Positions 25,692 to 35,190 of a stretch of DNA of 64,000 nucleotides are shown here, in pieces (within the stretch, counting starts at the first letter, position 1; each line of letters starts with the position of its first letter). Position numbers and translations under genes: made by a program. This DNA is from JAIROC01 sp031553535 (GTDB lineage: Bacteria; Bacteroidota; Bacteroidia; Bacteroidales; WCHB1-69), in the NCBI GenBank assembly GCA_031553535.1, contig JAVBLM010000019.1, positions 62,001-126,000 of the forward strand. The letters run 5' to 3'. The notes under the pieces were generated by a model. It made no database searches. It saw only the letters and a program-made list of their open reading frames with translations, and was not told the DNA's origin.

Positions 25692-26624
25692 ATGATAATT
25701 CATAACAGAATATTTTCTTTAATCCTGCGTATTTTCGTAGGACTAGCCTTTATTGCTTCTGCCATATTAAAATACATATCCATTGATATATTCGATTTAT
25801 ATGTCTATGAGCATAATCTGTTTTCCATTCCAGTGACCGAAACACTTACCCGCTTATTGATTACAGCAGAATTTGTGTTGGGAATTATGCTGGTAGCTGG
25901 TATCCGGGTGAAGTTAGCCTATTATACCTGTATTTGTTTTTTAGCAGGATTTACTATTTATTTATTTTTATTGCCATACCTGTTCGACGTAGATATTAAT
26001 AATTGCCATTGTTTCGGCGAAGCAATTATTTTTACCCGGACAGAATCAATTATTAAAAACATAGTTTTATTAGTTTGTTTATTTTTTGTTTCGCCTAAAT
26101 TTTCCACCCCACGGAAATGGGAAACATGGGTATTGGTTGCAATATCCATCGTGTCGTTTATTGTTTTTATGGTTGTCAATGCCCCTAATTACATCTACAC
26201 AATGGTTCATAAGGATAAAATACAAATAGATATCCCCATGTATGAATCTGCGTTGGAAAACAGCGGGCAAAAAGAGCAGTTCACAGATGGGAAACAAATT
26301 GTCTGCATGTATTCAGCAGGTTGCCGATATTGTAAACGGTCAGCAGAAAAATTACACCTAATCTTAAAGAATAATCAATTGCCGGAAGATCGTGTGAAAG
26401 CTATATTCTGGGGAGGAACTCCCGACAGTGTTATTACCAACTTCTTCACCAATCAAGACATTCCTGTTTTAGAATATATAACCTTCCGGGTGGATTCGTT
26501 TCTGGCTGTTACAAATGGCAGTATGCCGGTTATCCTGTATTCCGACAATGGGAACATTATCCAGAAAGCAGATTATCTTTCCCTTAAGGATAAGGATGTG
26601 ATAAATTTTCTAAAATCCGAATAA
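25692..26624 (+). CDS. DoxX/MauE-like membrane protein with C-terminal thioredoxin-like domain
   Basis: The N-terminal half (about 1-165) has four to five membrane helices with the DoxX/MauE pattern (LRIFVGLAFIASAILKYISID, VLGIMLVAGI). The C-terminal half is extracytoplasmic and contains MYSAGCRYCKRS, a CxxC in the place of a thioredoxin active site. Such proteins may handle disulfides or quinone-linked thiol redox; the exact role is unknown. 310 residues. It is a more complete, CxxC-bearing relative of the protein at the left window edge. A hairpin at 26649-26675 follows. Confidence 0.78.
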   Translation: MIIHNRIFSLILRIFVGLAFIASAILKYISIDIFDLYVYEHNLFSIPVTETLTRLLITAEFVLGIMLVAGIRVKLAYYTCICFLAGFTIYLFLLPYLFDVDINNCHCFGEAIIFTRTESIIKNIVLLVCLFFVSPKFSTPRKWETWVLVAISIVSFIVFMVVNAPNYIYTMVHKDKIQIDIPMYESALENSGQKEQFTDGKQIVCMYSAGCRYCKRSAEKLHLILKNNQLPEDRVKAIFWGGTPDSVITNFFTNQDIPVLEYITFRVDSFLAVTNGSMPVILYSDNGNIIQKADYLSLKDKDVINFLKSE

Positions 26625-26648
26625 TATTTTTAAATTCCAAGAAGCTAA

Positions 26649-26675
26649 GTAGGAGCAATAAAAGGCTGCTCCTAC
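26649..26675 (+). terminator. Hairpin after the DoxX/thioredoxin-like gene
   Basis: Perfect 9-bp repeat GTAGGAGCA (26649-26657) and TGCTCCTAC (26667-26675), 9-nt loop, 24 bp after the stop. No long T-run follows. Confidence 0.6.
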
Positions 26676-26930
26676 CTTAAGTTAATTTCCTTTCTGTTTT
26701 ATTCTTTAATCTTAAATTTCCACTTTTGTTTGTACATTCAAAAGATAAAGATATTTTACAAAAATAAAACTTAACAGTCATTCGGAGCAAAGTCAAGAAA
26801 ATGAACTACAAAGTGTGACAGCATTGAAACGTTTCCCGGAAAGAATATTTCGGATTGCTTCATGCCTCCCAATGACAACATTTTTGTTTCTGGGTTGTGC
26901 ATATAGCATGTTGCATTCCGGCGTTAATAC

Positions 26931-27122
26931 TTTCCGACTGTTCGGAAAGTATCCCGGCATTTGCTTTGGAGGTTTCCGGAAAGTCGGAAAGTATCCAGGT
27001 ATTTACTTTGAGGGTTTCCGAATCTCCGGAAAGTATCCAGGCACTTACTTTGGAAGTTTCCGGAAGGTCGGAAAGTCCCAAAGTAAATGCTTTGCTTGTT
27101 TCCGGAAGATCGGACGGTTTCT
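26931..27122. repeat. 42-bp tandem repeat array 2 (four units plus a partial)
   Basis: Units start at 26931, 26973, 27015, 27057 and 27099, each exactly 42 bp apart. Each begins with TTTCCG and pairs with CGGAAA: TTTCCGA-CTGT-TCGGAAA in unit 1, a 6-bp stem with loops GAAAGT, AATCTC and GAAGGT in units 2-4. The second half runs through ATCC..G..TTT.CTTTG; in unit 4 it forms CAAAG-TAAATG-CTTTG. The phase and length match arrays 1, 3 and 4. Confidence 0.9.
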
Positions 27123-27482
27123 CCAAATTGATAGAATAATAAAAAGAAGAAACTTTCCCTCCCAAGAGGAATTACAAGGGACATGTAAAGGAAGTTGGTA
27201 AAAGGATTTCCGTATTGTCTTACTGCATACTAATATAACAGAGATTACCTTATTGTTATTCTCCCCCATTTAATTTTCTATTATCAGACATTCACAAGAT
27301 GACATTCTTCTTTGCCTTCTGTGTATTGCATTACTTTAGCATTAGCAATAAAAATCATATCAAGATCAACTTATTTATATGAATTTTGTTTTATTAATAG
27401 ATATTATAATTTATAAACATACAAAATGTATTAAACGAAAATAGTCTATAATCAAAAGTTATATTAATTTAATCTATATATC

Positions 27483-30400
27483 ATGAAGAAGTTTATTTTA
27501 CTAATTTCAGGTTTATTTATATTCGTCTTTGATGCAAGATCGCAATCAAACGGGGATGTAACAATTATCGATCTGTCAGACCATGAAAAAGACGTATTCG
27601 TTTGGGGAATGTCTTCCGATGGAAATTATATTACCGGTTATATCAACGGCCAACTGAATTCTTTTATATGGGATAAATCCAATGGCATCATAGAATTTGA
27701 TGCCGGAATGGGAAATTCCGCTGCCTACGCAGTTTCCAACAATGGAATCATTGCCGGAGAATTTCTCGATACAACATATACATATGTAGATAAATCAGTG
27801 ACCGACGATACACTTGATTTATTTTCAGGCGGTTATTACACAAACAGCAAATGGAACAGTTTGGGAATTCGTCCGGGCATTGAAGTAACAAGCGGATCTG
27901 CCAGCAGAGCGGAAGCAATCTCTGCAGATGGAAGCATCATAGCCGGCGGATGGACAACCTCGCTTGATGAAGGAATCAGAAAAGCTCCTGTTGTTTGGAC
28001 AATTTCGGGTGAAACCCTTTCTCATGAAATACTATCTTACGTGGATGAAGGCAACGGCGCTATGATTCTTGCCATGTCTGCTGACGGATCCATATTTGGC
28101 GGTTGGGCCGATTATGCAGGAAAACGCTTCCCTGTGCTTTGGATTAATGGTGCAATTAAATACATTACACACGAAGGGTTTAGGCTTGAAGGAGAAGTTA
28201 TGGGTATAAGTCCCAATGGAAGATATGCGGCATTATGGATTGAACAGGATGCTGCAGTTTATGATATTAATGAAGATAAACTGACTATTATTCCGAATAA
28301 AGAAGGAGCATACAGTACAAAAGCAAACGCAGTATCTGATAACGGAACTGTTATAGGATTCCATTCACTCGGATTCTTTTTGAGTGATAGAGAAGGATTT
28401 ATTTATACCGAACAACTAGGTTCTATAACTATAAAAAACTATTTAACAAAGTTGGGGATATCAATCCCGGCAACAATGACTTTCGGACATACATCAGGCA
28501 TCTCCGCCGATGGATCTAAGATCGCAGGATTCGGTCAGAAGCAAGGACAGGATGGTTATATGTATTCTGTGGGTTTTTATATAGAAATTTCCCAACCTCT
28601 CACCGGCTTAAATCCTCCTAAAAACTTATTTGCAGAAGAAACAAGCATCAGCAATGTTGAGCTAATATGGGATGCCGCAGATGCAGACGCAACAAACACC
28701 TTTGGAGGATATAACATATACCGGAATAATTTAATGATAAATACAACTCCGTTAACCAACAACAATCATATAGATACTTCATTAGCAAATGGGTCTTATA
28801 TATATAAGGTAACCGCTGTATGGAATACAAATGAAGAATCGGTAGCAAGCAATGAAGCAAAAGTTAATACCGCTCTATTATCCGTACCGTTTTACGATGA
28901 TTTTTCAAGCTCCAGCCTGGAGACTAAGTTTTGGAATACTTCTATTGCCAATTCCAACAGATGGGCAACAACAGAGAATGGAATACCAATCAATGGAATG
29001 GTTTATACTGTACCTGTTGGTAATGCATATGACGAATCTTTGTTATCCGCACATATTGATGCTACGGCAGCAGCAGATTTATATCTATCATTTAATATAG
29101 CTATCCCTGTTGAATGGTATAGTTATCAATACGACCATGATCAAATGGAAGTACAGGTATCTGATGGAAGCAGCTGGAACACTATTGATACCTATAACCC
29201 TTACTCAAATCAATCCGGACAAGCTTTCGAATATAAGACATACGATATCTCAGATTACGTAAACGATACGATCAGATTACGTTTCAGGGCAAGCGGGAAT
29301 AATATCGGCGGCCCTTTGGATTGGTATTTCGATAATGTGAAAATATATACCTCGGCAGACTCATTGTTAGTGGAGAAACCGTTAAAAGTAAATGCTTATA
29401 AGGAAGCGAATGGAGACATCCGTATAAATTGGGTTGATCCTAATGATGTAGTTAATTTATCTTACCTGGAAGATGAAAACCCGGTGGGAGGAATAGGAAA
29501 CGAAGGAGTGTCTTTCATTGCTGCGATTATGTTTGACTCTAATGACCTGAAAGAATTGAACGGGTATAAGATAGTCTCCATATCTGCAGATTTATACCGG
29601 GTTGATGGTGTACAAGATTCTGCACTATACAAACTGGTTGCTTTCCAGGGAACAAATAGAGTACTTTACCAGGATATTGACTCTTATATAATAGACTGGA
29701 ATGTTTTCACGTTGGATAATCCTATTATTATAGACAGTTCCAAATCCCTTTACATAGGACTGGAAGTTACTCGTCATGAAACGAATGACTGGCCAATCAG
29801 GACGTGCTTAGGAAGACAATACAATGATGGTTCAAATACGATAAATGTTAATGATGGCAAGTCAAACCTGATTTCAGAAGACGCGGGTACAACATGGCAA
29901 ACGTTAACGGACTATGGCATCACCGAGTCGTTAGCGATAACCGCATTCGTAGAAAACACAGATAATTCTACCCCAAAAGAACAATTAATGGGGTATAAAA
30001 TATACCGCAATGATGAAAATATCCTGGATATTGCCTATGAAACACCTGGAGCACTTACCATTTTAAATAATTTCGCAGACATCTATCCACTTACAGATGA
30101 GGATGCCTGCTATCAAGTTAGTGCATATTATAATACACAGCAGGAATCAGAAAAAACAAATCCCATATGTTTGTATATTTCAAGAGAGATACAAGAACTC
30201 AAACCGCAGAATAATGCTACCGGTGCATACCTTAATACCGAAGTATCCGTAATATTCAATGTAAACATTACCGCAAATGATTTGAATGGTATTACAATCA
30301 AAGACAACAACAATAATAATGTAAGCAATGTCTATGGGGAAATTAATGGAAAAACATTAAGGATCAACCATCCTGACTTTGCTGCTAATACAACATACAC

Positions 30401-30719
30401 CGCTACCGTTCCTTCGGGAATAATAGATAGATATGATAGTGAGATAACATGGTCGTTTACTACCGGTACAACACTTAATATACCGGGATCTGATATGAAC
30501 AAAACCACTATCTATCCTAATCCGTCAACAGGTTTATTCTATATCAATATAACAAAGCCTTCTTTCGTCAGAGTAATCGATCTTACAGGCAAGGTATTAA
30601 AGACATATACCCTAAGTTCCAGTTCAACTGTAGATTTGAGGCCGCAGGCTGCCGGAATATACTTTATACAGGTAAAAACCGAAACCGGAACTTCAACTCA
30701 TAAAGTAATTATCCAATAA
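27483..30719 (+). CDS. Multidomain exported protein with type A T9SS sorting domain
   Basis: Predicted cargo of the type IX secretion system, 1078 residues. Signal peptide (about 1-21). Residues about 25-360 carry repeated [MI]S.[DN]G..I.G...... motifs like HAF-type beta-propeller repeats. A fibronectin type III domain is at about 377-455. A cleaved-adhesin/choice-of-anchor-J domain (FYDDFSSSSLETKFW) starts near 470. A second FN3-like strand set starts near 632, and a bacterial Ig-like domain (KPQNNATGAYLNTEVSVIFN) spans about 905-1005. The C-terminus (from about 1009, TIYPNPSTGLFYI, ending THKVIIQ) is a type A sorting domain. It probably ends up on the cell surface or released. No enzymatic domain is recognised; adhesion is a guess. 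Confidence 0.88.
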   Translation: MKKFILLISGLFIFVFDARSQSNGDVTIIDLSDHEKDVFVWGMSSDGNYITGYINGQLNSFIWDKSNGIIEFDAGMGNSAAYAVSNNGIIAGEFLDTTYTYVDKSVTDDTLDLFSGGYYTNSKWNSLGIRPGIEVTSGSASRAEAISADGSIIAGGWTTSLDEGIRKAPVVWTISGETLSHEILSYVDEGNGAMILAMSADGSIFGGWADYAGKRFPVLWINGAIKYITHEGFRLEGEVMGISPNGRYAALWIEQDAAVYDINEDKLTIIPNKEGAYSTKANAVSDNGTVIGFHSLGFFLSDREGFIYTEQLGSITIKNYLTKLGISIPATMTFGHTSGISADGSKIAGFGQKQGQDGYMYSVGFYIEISQPLTGLNPPKNLFAEETSISNVELIWDAADADATNTFGGYNIYRNNLMINTTPLTNNNHIDTSLANGSYIYKVTAVWNTNEESVASNEAKVNTALLSVPFYDDFSSSSLETKFWNTSIANSNRWATTENGIPINGMVYTVPVGNAYDESLLSAHIDATAAADLYLSFNIAIPVEWYSYQYDHDQMEVQVSDGSSWNTIDTYNPYSNQSGQAFEYKTYDISDYVNDTIRLRFRASGNNIGGPLDWYFDNVKIYTSADSLLVEKPLKVNAYKEANGDIRINWVDPNDVVNLSYLEDENPVGGIGNEGVSFIAAIMFDSNDLKELNGYKIVSISADLYRVDGVQDSALYKLVAFQGTNRVLYQDIDSYIIDWNVFTLDNPIIIDSSKSLYIGLEVTRHETNDWPIRTCLGRQYNDGSNTINVNDGKSNLISEDAGTTWQTLTDYGITESLAITAFVENTDNSTPKEQLMGYKIYRNDENILDIAYETPGALTILNNFADIYPLTDEDACYQVSAYYNTQQESEKTNPICLYISREIQELKPQNNATGAYLNTEVSVIFNVNITANDLNGITIKDNNNNNVSNVYGEINGKTLRINHPDFAANTTYTATVPSGIIDRYDSEITWSFTTGTTLNIPGSDMNKTTIYPNPSTGLFYINITKPSFVRVIDLTGKVLKTYTLSSSSTVDLRPQAAGIYFIQVKTETGTSTHKVIIQ

Positions 30720-30740
30720 CATATCCGGAGGGATTAACTT

Positions 30741-30779
30741 AAAAGGGATGTCTGTACGGAGATCCCTTTTGTCTTTTTG
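30741..30779 (+). terminator. Rho-independent terminator of the T9SS cargo gene
   Basis: Stem AAAAGGGAT (30741-30749) and ATCCCTTTT (30762-30770), 12-nt loop, then GTCTTTTTG. 21 bp after the stop. Confidence 0.85.
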
Positions 30780-31084
30780 TAATTGCTCCTGTACCTGCAC
30801 ACTTTTATTCCGGGTTGTTCTTTCCATAGCTTCTTTGCTTGCGTAGACCATCAATGTAATGTTGCGCCAATAGTCGATTAGAAGGGTAAGTTAAGGCCTA
30901 TTAATAATTTGCAATATATATATATTTTTTTCCTGTTCTTATTCATAATATTTCTTACCTTTGCAAAGAAAAAAGAATTAAGAGAAGGCTTAAGGCTAAC
31001 AAAAGATTTTATCTATATACATAATAAGTATTCTATAATGTTTTTCTGAAAATTATATGTTTAAATTCTAATTATACACACTTT
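30780..31084. other. Leader/promoter region of the Ig-like lipoprotein gene
   Basis: Holds the -7 box at 30956-30963 and an implied leader of about 115 nt with no recognisable riboswitch. Nothing else was identified. Confidence 0.5.
30956..30963 (+). promoter_or_regulatory. Candidate -7 box upstream of the DUF5011 lipoprotein
   Basis: TACCTTTG, a full match to TAnnTTTG, followed by GCAAAG. It is 121 bp before ATG 31085, giving a rather long leader. Confidence 0.55.
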
Positions 31085-31750
31085 ATGAAAACACACTTTT
31101 TATCTATAACTATGTTGTCTTTATGTGCATTGATTATGTGTGCCTGTGACAAAACTCCTCCTGCAATTATCTTAACCGGCGGAGATATGGAACTTCCATT
31201 GGGTACCACCTATATAGAGCCTGGAGTTATTGCAGAAGATGATGCAGACGGCGTTATTTACAATGTTGTCTCAACAAACAATATTGATAAAACCAAGGTT
31301 GGATCTTATACAGTTAACTACTCAGTCAAAGATAAAGCAGGTAATACATCTACTAAAAGCCGAAAAGTGAATTATACTGCAACTCTATTAGCCGGCTATT
31401 ATAATGTTTCTACTACTCCAAATCAAAGTTCATATAATACAACTGTTGCTTTTGCTTCTTCTACTTACAACAAACTAATTTTTAGCAAATTTGGTGTATT
31501 CCCCTTCAACAATGACATCTATCTCTCGAATATGACTATATTAATTGATAAAAACACATATTCCATTTTGTCTGAAAACTCGTATATATATCCATATGGA
31601 AATAAACCCGTAGTAACTATTTCCCCTGGCACAATAGAATATACGGAAGGAACCTCCGGGCAATGGATAATTACATCAATGACATATACGCAAACAATAA
31701 CATATCCATCCGCAGAGGAATCAACAGTGCAAACAGCTTTTTTTCAATAA
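31085..31750 (+). CDS. Lipoprotein with immunoglobulin-like DUF5011 domain
   Basis: 221-residue lipoprotein: signal peptide ending IMCAC (lipidated Cys21), then one DUF5011-type Ig-like domain (about 27-97: LTGGDMELPLGTTYIEPGVIAEDDADG and VGSYTVNYSVKDKAGN). The C-terminal half (about 100-221) is beta-rich and resembles the BT_2262-type C-terminal domain of Bacteroidales lipoproteins. These proteins are probably surface exposed, but no ligand is known. It is not clearly linked to either neighbour. Confidence 0.8.
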   Translation: MKTHFLSITMLSLCALIMCACDKTPPAIILTGGDMELPLGTTYIEPGVIAEDDADGVIYNVVSTNNIDKTKVGSYTVNYSVKDKAGNTSTKSRKVNYTATLLAGYYNVSTTPNQSSYNTTVAFASSTYNKLIFSKFGVFPFNNDIYLSNMTILIDKNTYSILSENSYIYPYGNKPVVTISPGTIEYTEGTSGQWIITSMTYTQTITYPSAEESTVQTAFFQ

Positions 31751-31900
31751 GGTTTTCCCCGTTCTTCTTTCTTTTTGCCTGTTGCTTGTGACTATTTGTC
31801 TCTACAAAACGTTAGGATATTCGTATTTAGCATTATCAACCGGTTTGTAAAATTCACAGAATCGTAATATCTATTTCATCCGTTCGTAATCCGTACAGGA

Positions 31901-31908
31901 TACTTTTG
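31901..31908 (+). promoter_or_regulatory. Candidate -7 box of the porin-pstS pair
   Basis: TACTTTTG, a full match to TAnnTTTG, 34 bp before the porin ATG at 31943. Confidence 0.6.
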
Positions 31909-31942
31909 TGTCAAAATTAAATAACCAATAAATAAGACACAA

Positions 31943-33220
31943 ATGAAAATGAACAATGCAAGAAGAATTATTTTTTTACTACTTATTTCCTTCACATCTT
32001 TTATATCGGTGGCTCAAACAGACTCCACAAATAAATCAGAGCAATTTGAAGCAAGCATGGATGAATTATCATCCGGGATAAAAAAACTAAATAAATTCAA
32101 GCTCTCCGGCTATATACAAGGCGACTTGCAGGTTGGAGAAAAAGATGCTAGCCTAAAAGTAGGAGGACCCAGATCTGAAAAAGAAGGAACCTTTGTCCGC
32201 TTCGGGATACGACGTGGCAGAGTAAAACTTACCTACACCGACAACTGGGGAAGAGTTGCTTCCAATGCAGTGTTCCAACTGGATATTACGGAAAAAGGAG
32301 TTTCCATGAAAGATGCCTACTTTGCGTTTACCGATCCTTGGATCAAATGGTTTTCCATACAACTAGGTGTTTTTGACCGCCCGTTTGGCAACGAGATTTC
32401 TTATTCCTCCAGCCTACGCGAATCTCCGGAACGGAGTACGGGCTGTTTAACTTTATTTCCGGGAGAGAGAGACCTTGGAGGTATGTTGGTAGTTCATGCA
32501 CCGAAAGACAACGTCCTGGCAGGCCTCAAACTGGAAACAGGCGTCTTTGGAGGAAACGGGATCAATCTGGATAATAAAAACAGAAAAGACTGGATCTCTC
32601 ACCTTAGCTATAAAAGATCCTATGATAACATACTATTCGGAGTGGGTGCATCTTATTACCTGGGTTGGGTATATCAGGGAAAGGATACTACTTATGAGAT
32701 GAAGAATAAAGAATTTACCATTGTTGATGGGGCTAAAAAAGGCGACTACTCTACACGTATGTATTACGGACTTGATGCGCAGTTGCTCATTTCAACAAAA
32801 TTGGGTATGACCAATATCCGGGCAGAAGTTATTGCCGGAAAGCAACCGGGTGCTTTGGGAGACTCAAAAAGTCCTAATAGCGCAACATTACCTTCTATAT
32901 ATACTTACAGACGTGACTTCACAAGCTTCTATGTATACTTTATTCAGGATTTCGGAAATCGCCATTCCCTGGTTTTAAAATACGACAGATACGATCCTAA
33001 TACAAGAATAGCAAATAATGAAGTTGGAACAGGCGGCTCAGGAAAAGGAGATATTATGATGCAGAATTTCGGGTTCGGATACCTCTTCCGTCTTAACAGC
33101 AATATCCGCTTGATGGCATATTATGATATGGGGTTCAACGAGACATCGGAAAACCTAAAAGGATACGACAAACAACTAAAACTAAACACGCTGACAATTC
33201 GTGCTCAATATAAATTTTAA
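31943..33220 (+). CDS. Porin of the OprO/OprP (phosphate-selective) family
   Basis: Outer-membrane barrel of 425 residues. Signal peptide (about 1-25, ending SVAQ), then a short helical segment and alternating beta-strands with features of the OprP family: LSGYIQGDLQ, RFGIRRGRVKLTYTDNWGRV, DPWIKWFSIQLGVFDRPFG and an aromatic terminal strand ending IRAQYKF. The next gene, 47 bp downstream, encodes a PstS-like phosphate-binding protein, which supports uptake of phosphate or another oxyanion. A second ATG (31949) is equally possible. Confidence 0.87.
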   Translation: MKMNNARRIIFLLLISFTSFISVAQTDSTNKSEQFEASMDELSSGIKKLNKFKLSGYIQGDLQVGEKDASLKVGGPRSEKEGTFVRFGIRRGRVKLTYTDNWGRVASNAVFQLDITEKGVSMKDAYFAFTDPWIKWFSIQLGVFDRPFGNEISYSSSLRESPERSTGCLTLFPGERDLGGMLVVHAPKDNVLAGLKLETGVFGGNGINLDNKNRKDWISHLSYKRSYDNILFGVGASYYLGWVYQGKDTTYEMKNKEFTIVDGAKKGDYSTRMYYGLDAQLLISTKLGMTNIRAEVIAGKQPGALGDSKSPNSATLPSIYTYRRDFTSFYVYFIQDFGNRHSLVLKYDRYDPNTRIANNEVGTGGSGKGDIMMQNFGFGYLFRLNSNIRLMAYYDMGFNETSENLKGYDKQLKLNTLTIRAQYKF

Positions 33221-33267
33221 GCAAAAGAAAATAAATAATAATATAAAACAATAAAAAAATTAAAGAG

Positions 33268-34083
33268 ATGAAAACAAAGATTCTAGGAACAATATGTTTA
33301 ATGGTGATGTTTACACAATCACTTTGTGCACAAAAAATCAAAGGAAGCGATACCGTATTACCCTTGGCTCAAAAAGAAGCTGAAGAATACTTGAAAACAA
33401 ACAAGTCTGCTAAAGTAACCGTAACAGGAGGAGGAAGTGGTGTTGGAATATCTGCACTGATGGAAGGAACAACAGATATCGCAATGTCTTCCCGTAAGAT
33501 AAAATTCGATGAGAAATCAAAATTCCAGCAAGCCGGGAAAACGGTTGTGGAAAAGATTATTGCATATGACGCTCTTGCCGTTATTGTAAATCCGGCAAAT
33601 AAAGTCAGTCAATTAACCCGTGAACAACTGGAAGGTATCTATACCGGTAAGATAAAAAACTGGAAAGAAGTAGGCGGCGACGACCTTCCAATCATTGTTT
33701 ATTGCCGTGAAACCAGTTCCGGAACGTATGAGTTCTTCAAAGAGCATATCTTGAAAAATAAAAACTATATGAGTTCTGTTCTTTCCATGCCTGCTACCGG
33801 AGCAATTATCCAATCGGTAAGCCAGACCAAAGGGGCAATCGGTTATGTGGGATTAGCCTACTTAAGTAATAGTGTAAAAGCAATTAAAGTTTCATACGAT
33901 GGAAAAACATTTGTCGCCCCTTCTATCGAAACAGCAAAAAACAAGACCTATCCCGTTGTTCGTCCGCTATTCTTCTATTATGAAAAGAAATCGGAAGCAA
34001 TAGTAAGTTCCTTTATTAACTACATTCTGTCAGCAACAGGACAAAAACTAGTTAAAGACGAAGGATACATTCCCTTGAATTAA
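33268..34083 (+). CDS. pstS: PstS-family phosphate-binding protein
   Basis: Periplasmic substrate-binding protein of 271 residues. Signal peptide (about 1-22) without a lipobox. The anion-binding signature is clear: KIKGSDTVLPLAQKEAEEY, TGGGSGVGISALMEGTTDIAMSSRKI and YCRETSSGTYEFFKEHIL, with the SSG phosphate loop. It pairs with the OprP-like porin in one transcript. No pstC, pstA, pstB or phoU follow here, so either the permease lies elsewhere or this is a stand-alone phosphate-responsive binding protein. A hairpin (34104-34140) follows. Confidence 0.9.
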   Translation: MKTKILGTICLMVMFTQSLCAQKIKGSDTVLPLAQKEAEEYLKTNKSAKVTVTGGGSGVGISALMEGTTDIAMSSRKIKFDEKSKFQQAGKTVVEKIIAYDALAVIVNPANKVSQLTREQLEGIYTGKIKNWKEVGGDDLPIIVYCRETSSGTYEFFKEHILKNKNYMSSVLSMPATGAIIQSVSQTKGAIGYVGLAYLSNSVKAIKVSYDGKTFVAPSIETAKNKTYPVVRPLFFYYEKKSEAIVSSFINYILSATGQKLVKDEGYIPLN

Positions 34084-34103
34084 TATCTAACGGAAAATAA
34101 TCA

Positions 34104-34140
34104 AAGAGCCATTTTACAATTCTTTTGTATTAGGGCTCTT
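34104..34140 (+). terminator. Hairpin after pstS
   Basis: AAGAGCC (34104-34110) and GGCTCTT (34134-34140), a 23-nt loop, then ATTCTTTTTG. 20 bp after the stop. Confidence 0.6.
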
Positions 34141-34402
34141 ATTCTTTTTGTTATTTTAAGAAGTTAAATGAAGTTACACAAATTACAGGAAATAGTGGTT
34201 AACTGTTAGTGGTTAGTTGTTAATTTATCTGTTTTGCTTGCTGCTTGCTGCATTCTAATTTTTAGCTACTTTTGCATCCAATAAAAGAACAATATAACGA
34301 CATTTTGATTTACTTATCGGGAAAATAACTCCGTTCATCGATTTCATGCAATGAATACGGTTGAATGATTGTACTTTTGCTCAAAATTTAAAATACAATC
34401 TC
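34141..34402. other. Intergenic region between pstS and the LiaF-like gene
   Basis: Contains short direct repetition (GTTAGTGGTTAGTTGTTAA near 34204) and the promoter at 34372-34379. No gene or RNA recognised. Confidence 0.5.
34372..34379 (+). promoter_or_regulatory. Candidate -7 box of the LiaF-like/LytTR pair; decides the start
   Basis: TACTTTTG, a full match to TAnnTTTG, 24 bp before ATG 34403. An in-frame ATG at 34361 lies upstream of it, so translation is expected to begin at 34403. Confidence 0.6.
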
Positions 34403-35185
34403 ATGGAAACAAAAATAGACACAACAGTTAAAAAAACATGCAGGCCTATCTATCGGACAGGAATTGTTTTTGGTATTCTTCTTATTCTATTAGGGGGATT
34501 GCTCATTAGCACGAACTTTGGTTTTATGCCGGATAATATAAACAGGATAATTATATCCTGGCAAATGCTATTAGTTGTCGTTGGCATTTTGTCTTTATGT
34601 AAACGGCATCTTTTTTCAGGGCTTTGTCTGATTCTAACCGGAGGATTTTTTATTATTCCAAGACTTGCGGAAGTTTTCCCGGATACATTTTCTTGCGTAG
34701 GAAGTCATTTCATAGCTGATTATTGGCCCGTCCTCTTAATTGAAGCCGGTATTTTAATTGTTATATACTGGATATTTGCACCGCAACGGAAGTTCCGTAA
34801 AAATCATACCCACCATCACTCTCCTCATAATAAAAAGCAATTCGAAATTAACGGTGAGTTTTCAAAGTCCAATGTTTTTGGTACAGGGGAATATATTGTA
34901 TTAGAACCAGAGTTTAAGGGGGGAAGACTAGAAACCGTTTTTGGCGCAACGGAAGTTGATCTTCGCAAAGCATCACTTCCGGAAGGAGACACTTACCTGG
35001 AGATCAATGCTGTTTTCAGTAACATAACACTTCTTATTCCTGATGAATGGAAAATTATATCACAACTCGAAACTGTATTTTCAGGCATTGATGACAAAAG
35101 AAATATAATTGAGTCTGTAGATTCATCCCGGAGATTAATTCTGGTCGGATCTTGCGTATTCAGCGGATGCGAAATCAAAAAGTAA
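34403..35185 (+). CDS. LiaF-like membrane protein (DUF5668 plus cell-wall-active regulator domain)
   Basis: 260 residues from the chosen start. Three to four membrane helices in the first half (TGIVFGILLILLGGLLIS, ISWQMLLVVVGILSL, YWPVLLIEAGILIVIYW) match the LiaF transmembrane/DUF5668 pattern. A His-rich linker (HTHHHSPH) follows. The C-terminal half has the repeating beta-helix-like LiaF C-terminal domain (VFGTGEYIVLEP, GGRLETVFGATEVDLRKA, VFSNITLLIP). In Firmicutes LiaF tunes an envelope-stress kinase; here a membrane LytTR regulator follows after 5 bp, which suggests the pair works in envelope sensing (inference). Confidence 0.8.
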   Translation: METKIDTTVKKTCRPIYRTGIVFGILLILLGGLLISTNFGFMPDNINRIIISWQMLLVVVGILSLCKRHLFSGLCLILTGGFFIIPRLAEVFPDTFSCVGSHFIADYWPVLLIEAGILIVIYWIFAPQRKFRKNHTHHHSPHNKKQFEINGEFSKSNVFGTGEYIVLEPEFKGGRLETVFGATEVDLRKASLPEGDTYLEINAVFSNITLLIPDEWKIISQLETVFSGIDDKRNIIESVDSSRRLILVGSCVFSGCEIKK

Positions 35186-35190
35186 CAGCA

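Larger units (their letters stand above)
26625..27482. other. 858-bp non-coding stretch with 42-bp array 2
   Basis: Contains the hairpin at 26649-26675 and the repeat array at 26931-27122. Open frames over the array occur on both strands at once and lack signal peptides, a plausible start region or family resemblance. The last 280 bp before 27483 are AT-rich with no box I can call. Confidence 0.65.

Noticed and set aside
26815..27269. Several overlapping frames on both strands across array 2.
   Set aside because: Same cause as array 1; no frame is favoured and codon usage does not look coding.
34361..34402. Longer N-terminus for the LiaF-like protein.
   Set aside because: The -7 box at 34372-34379 lies inside it and the added residues look non-coding.
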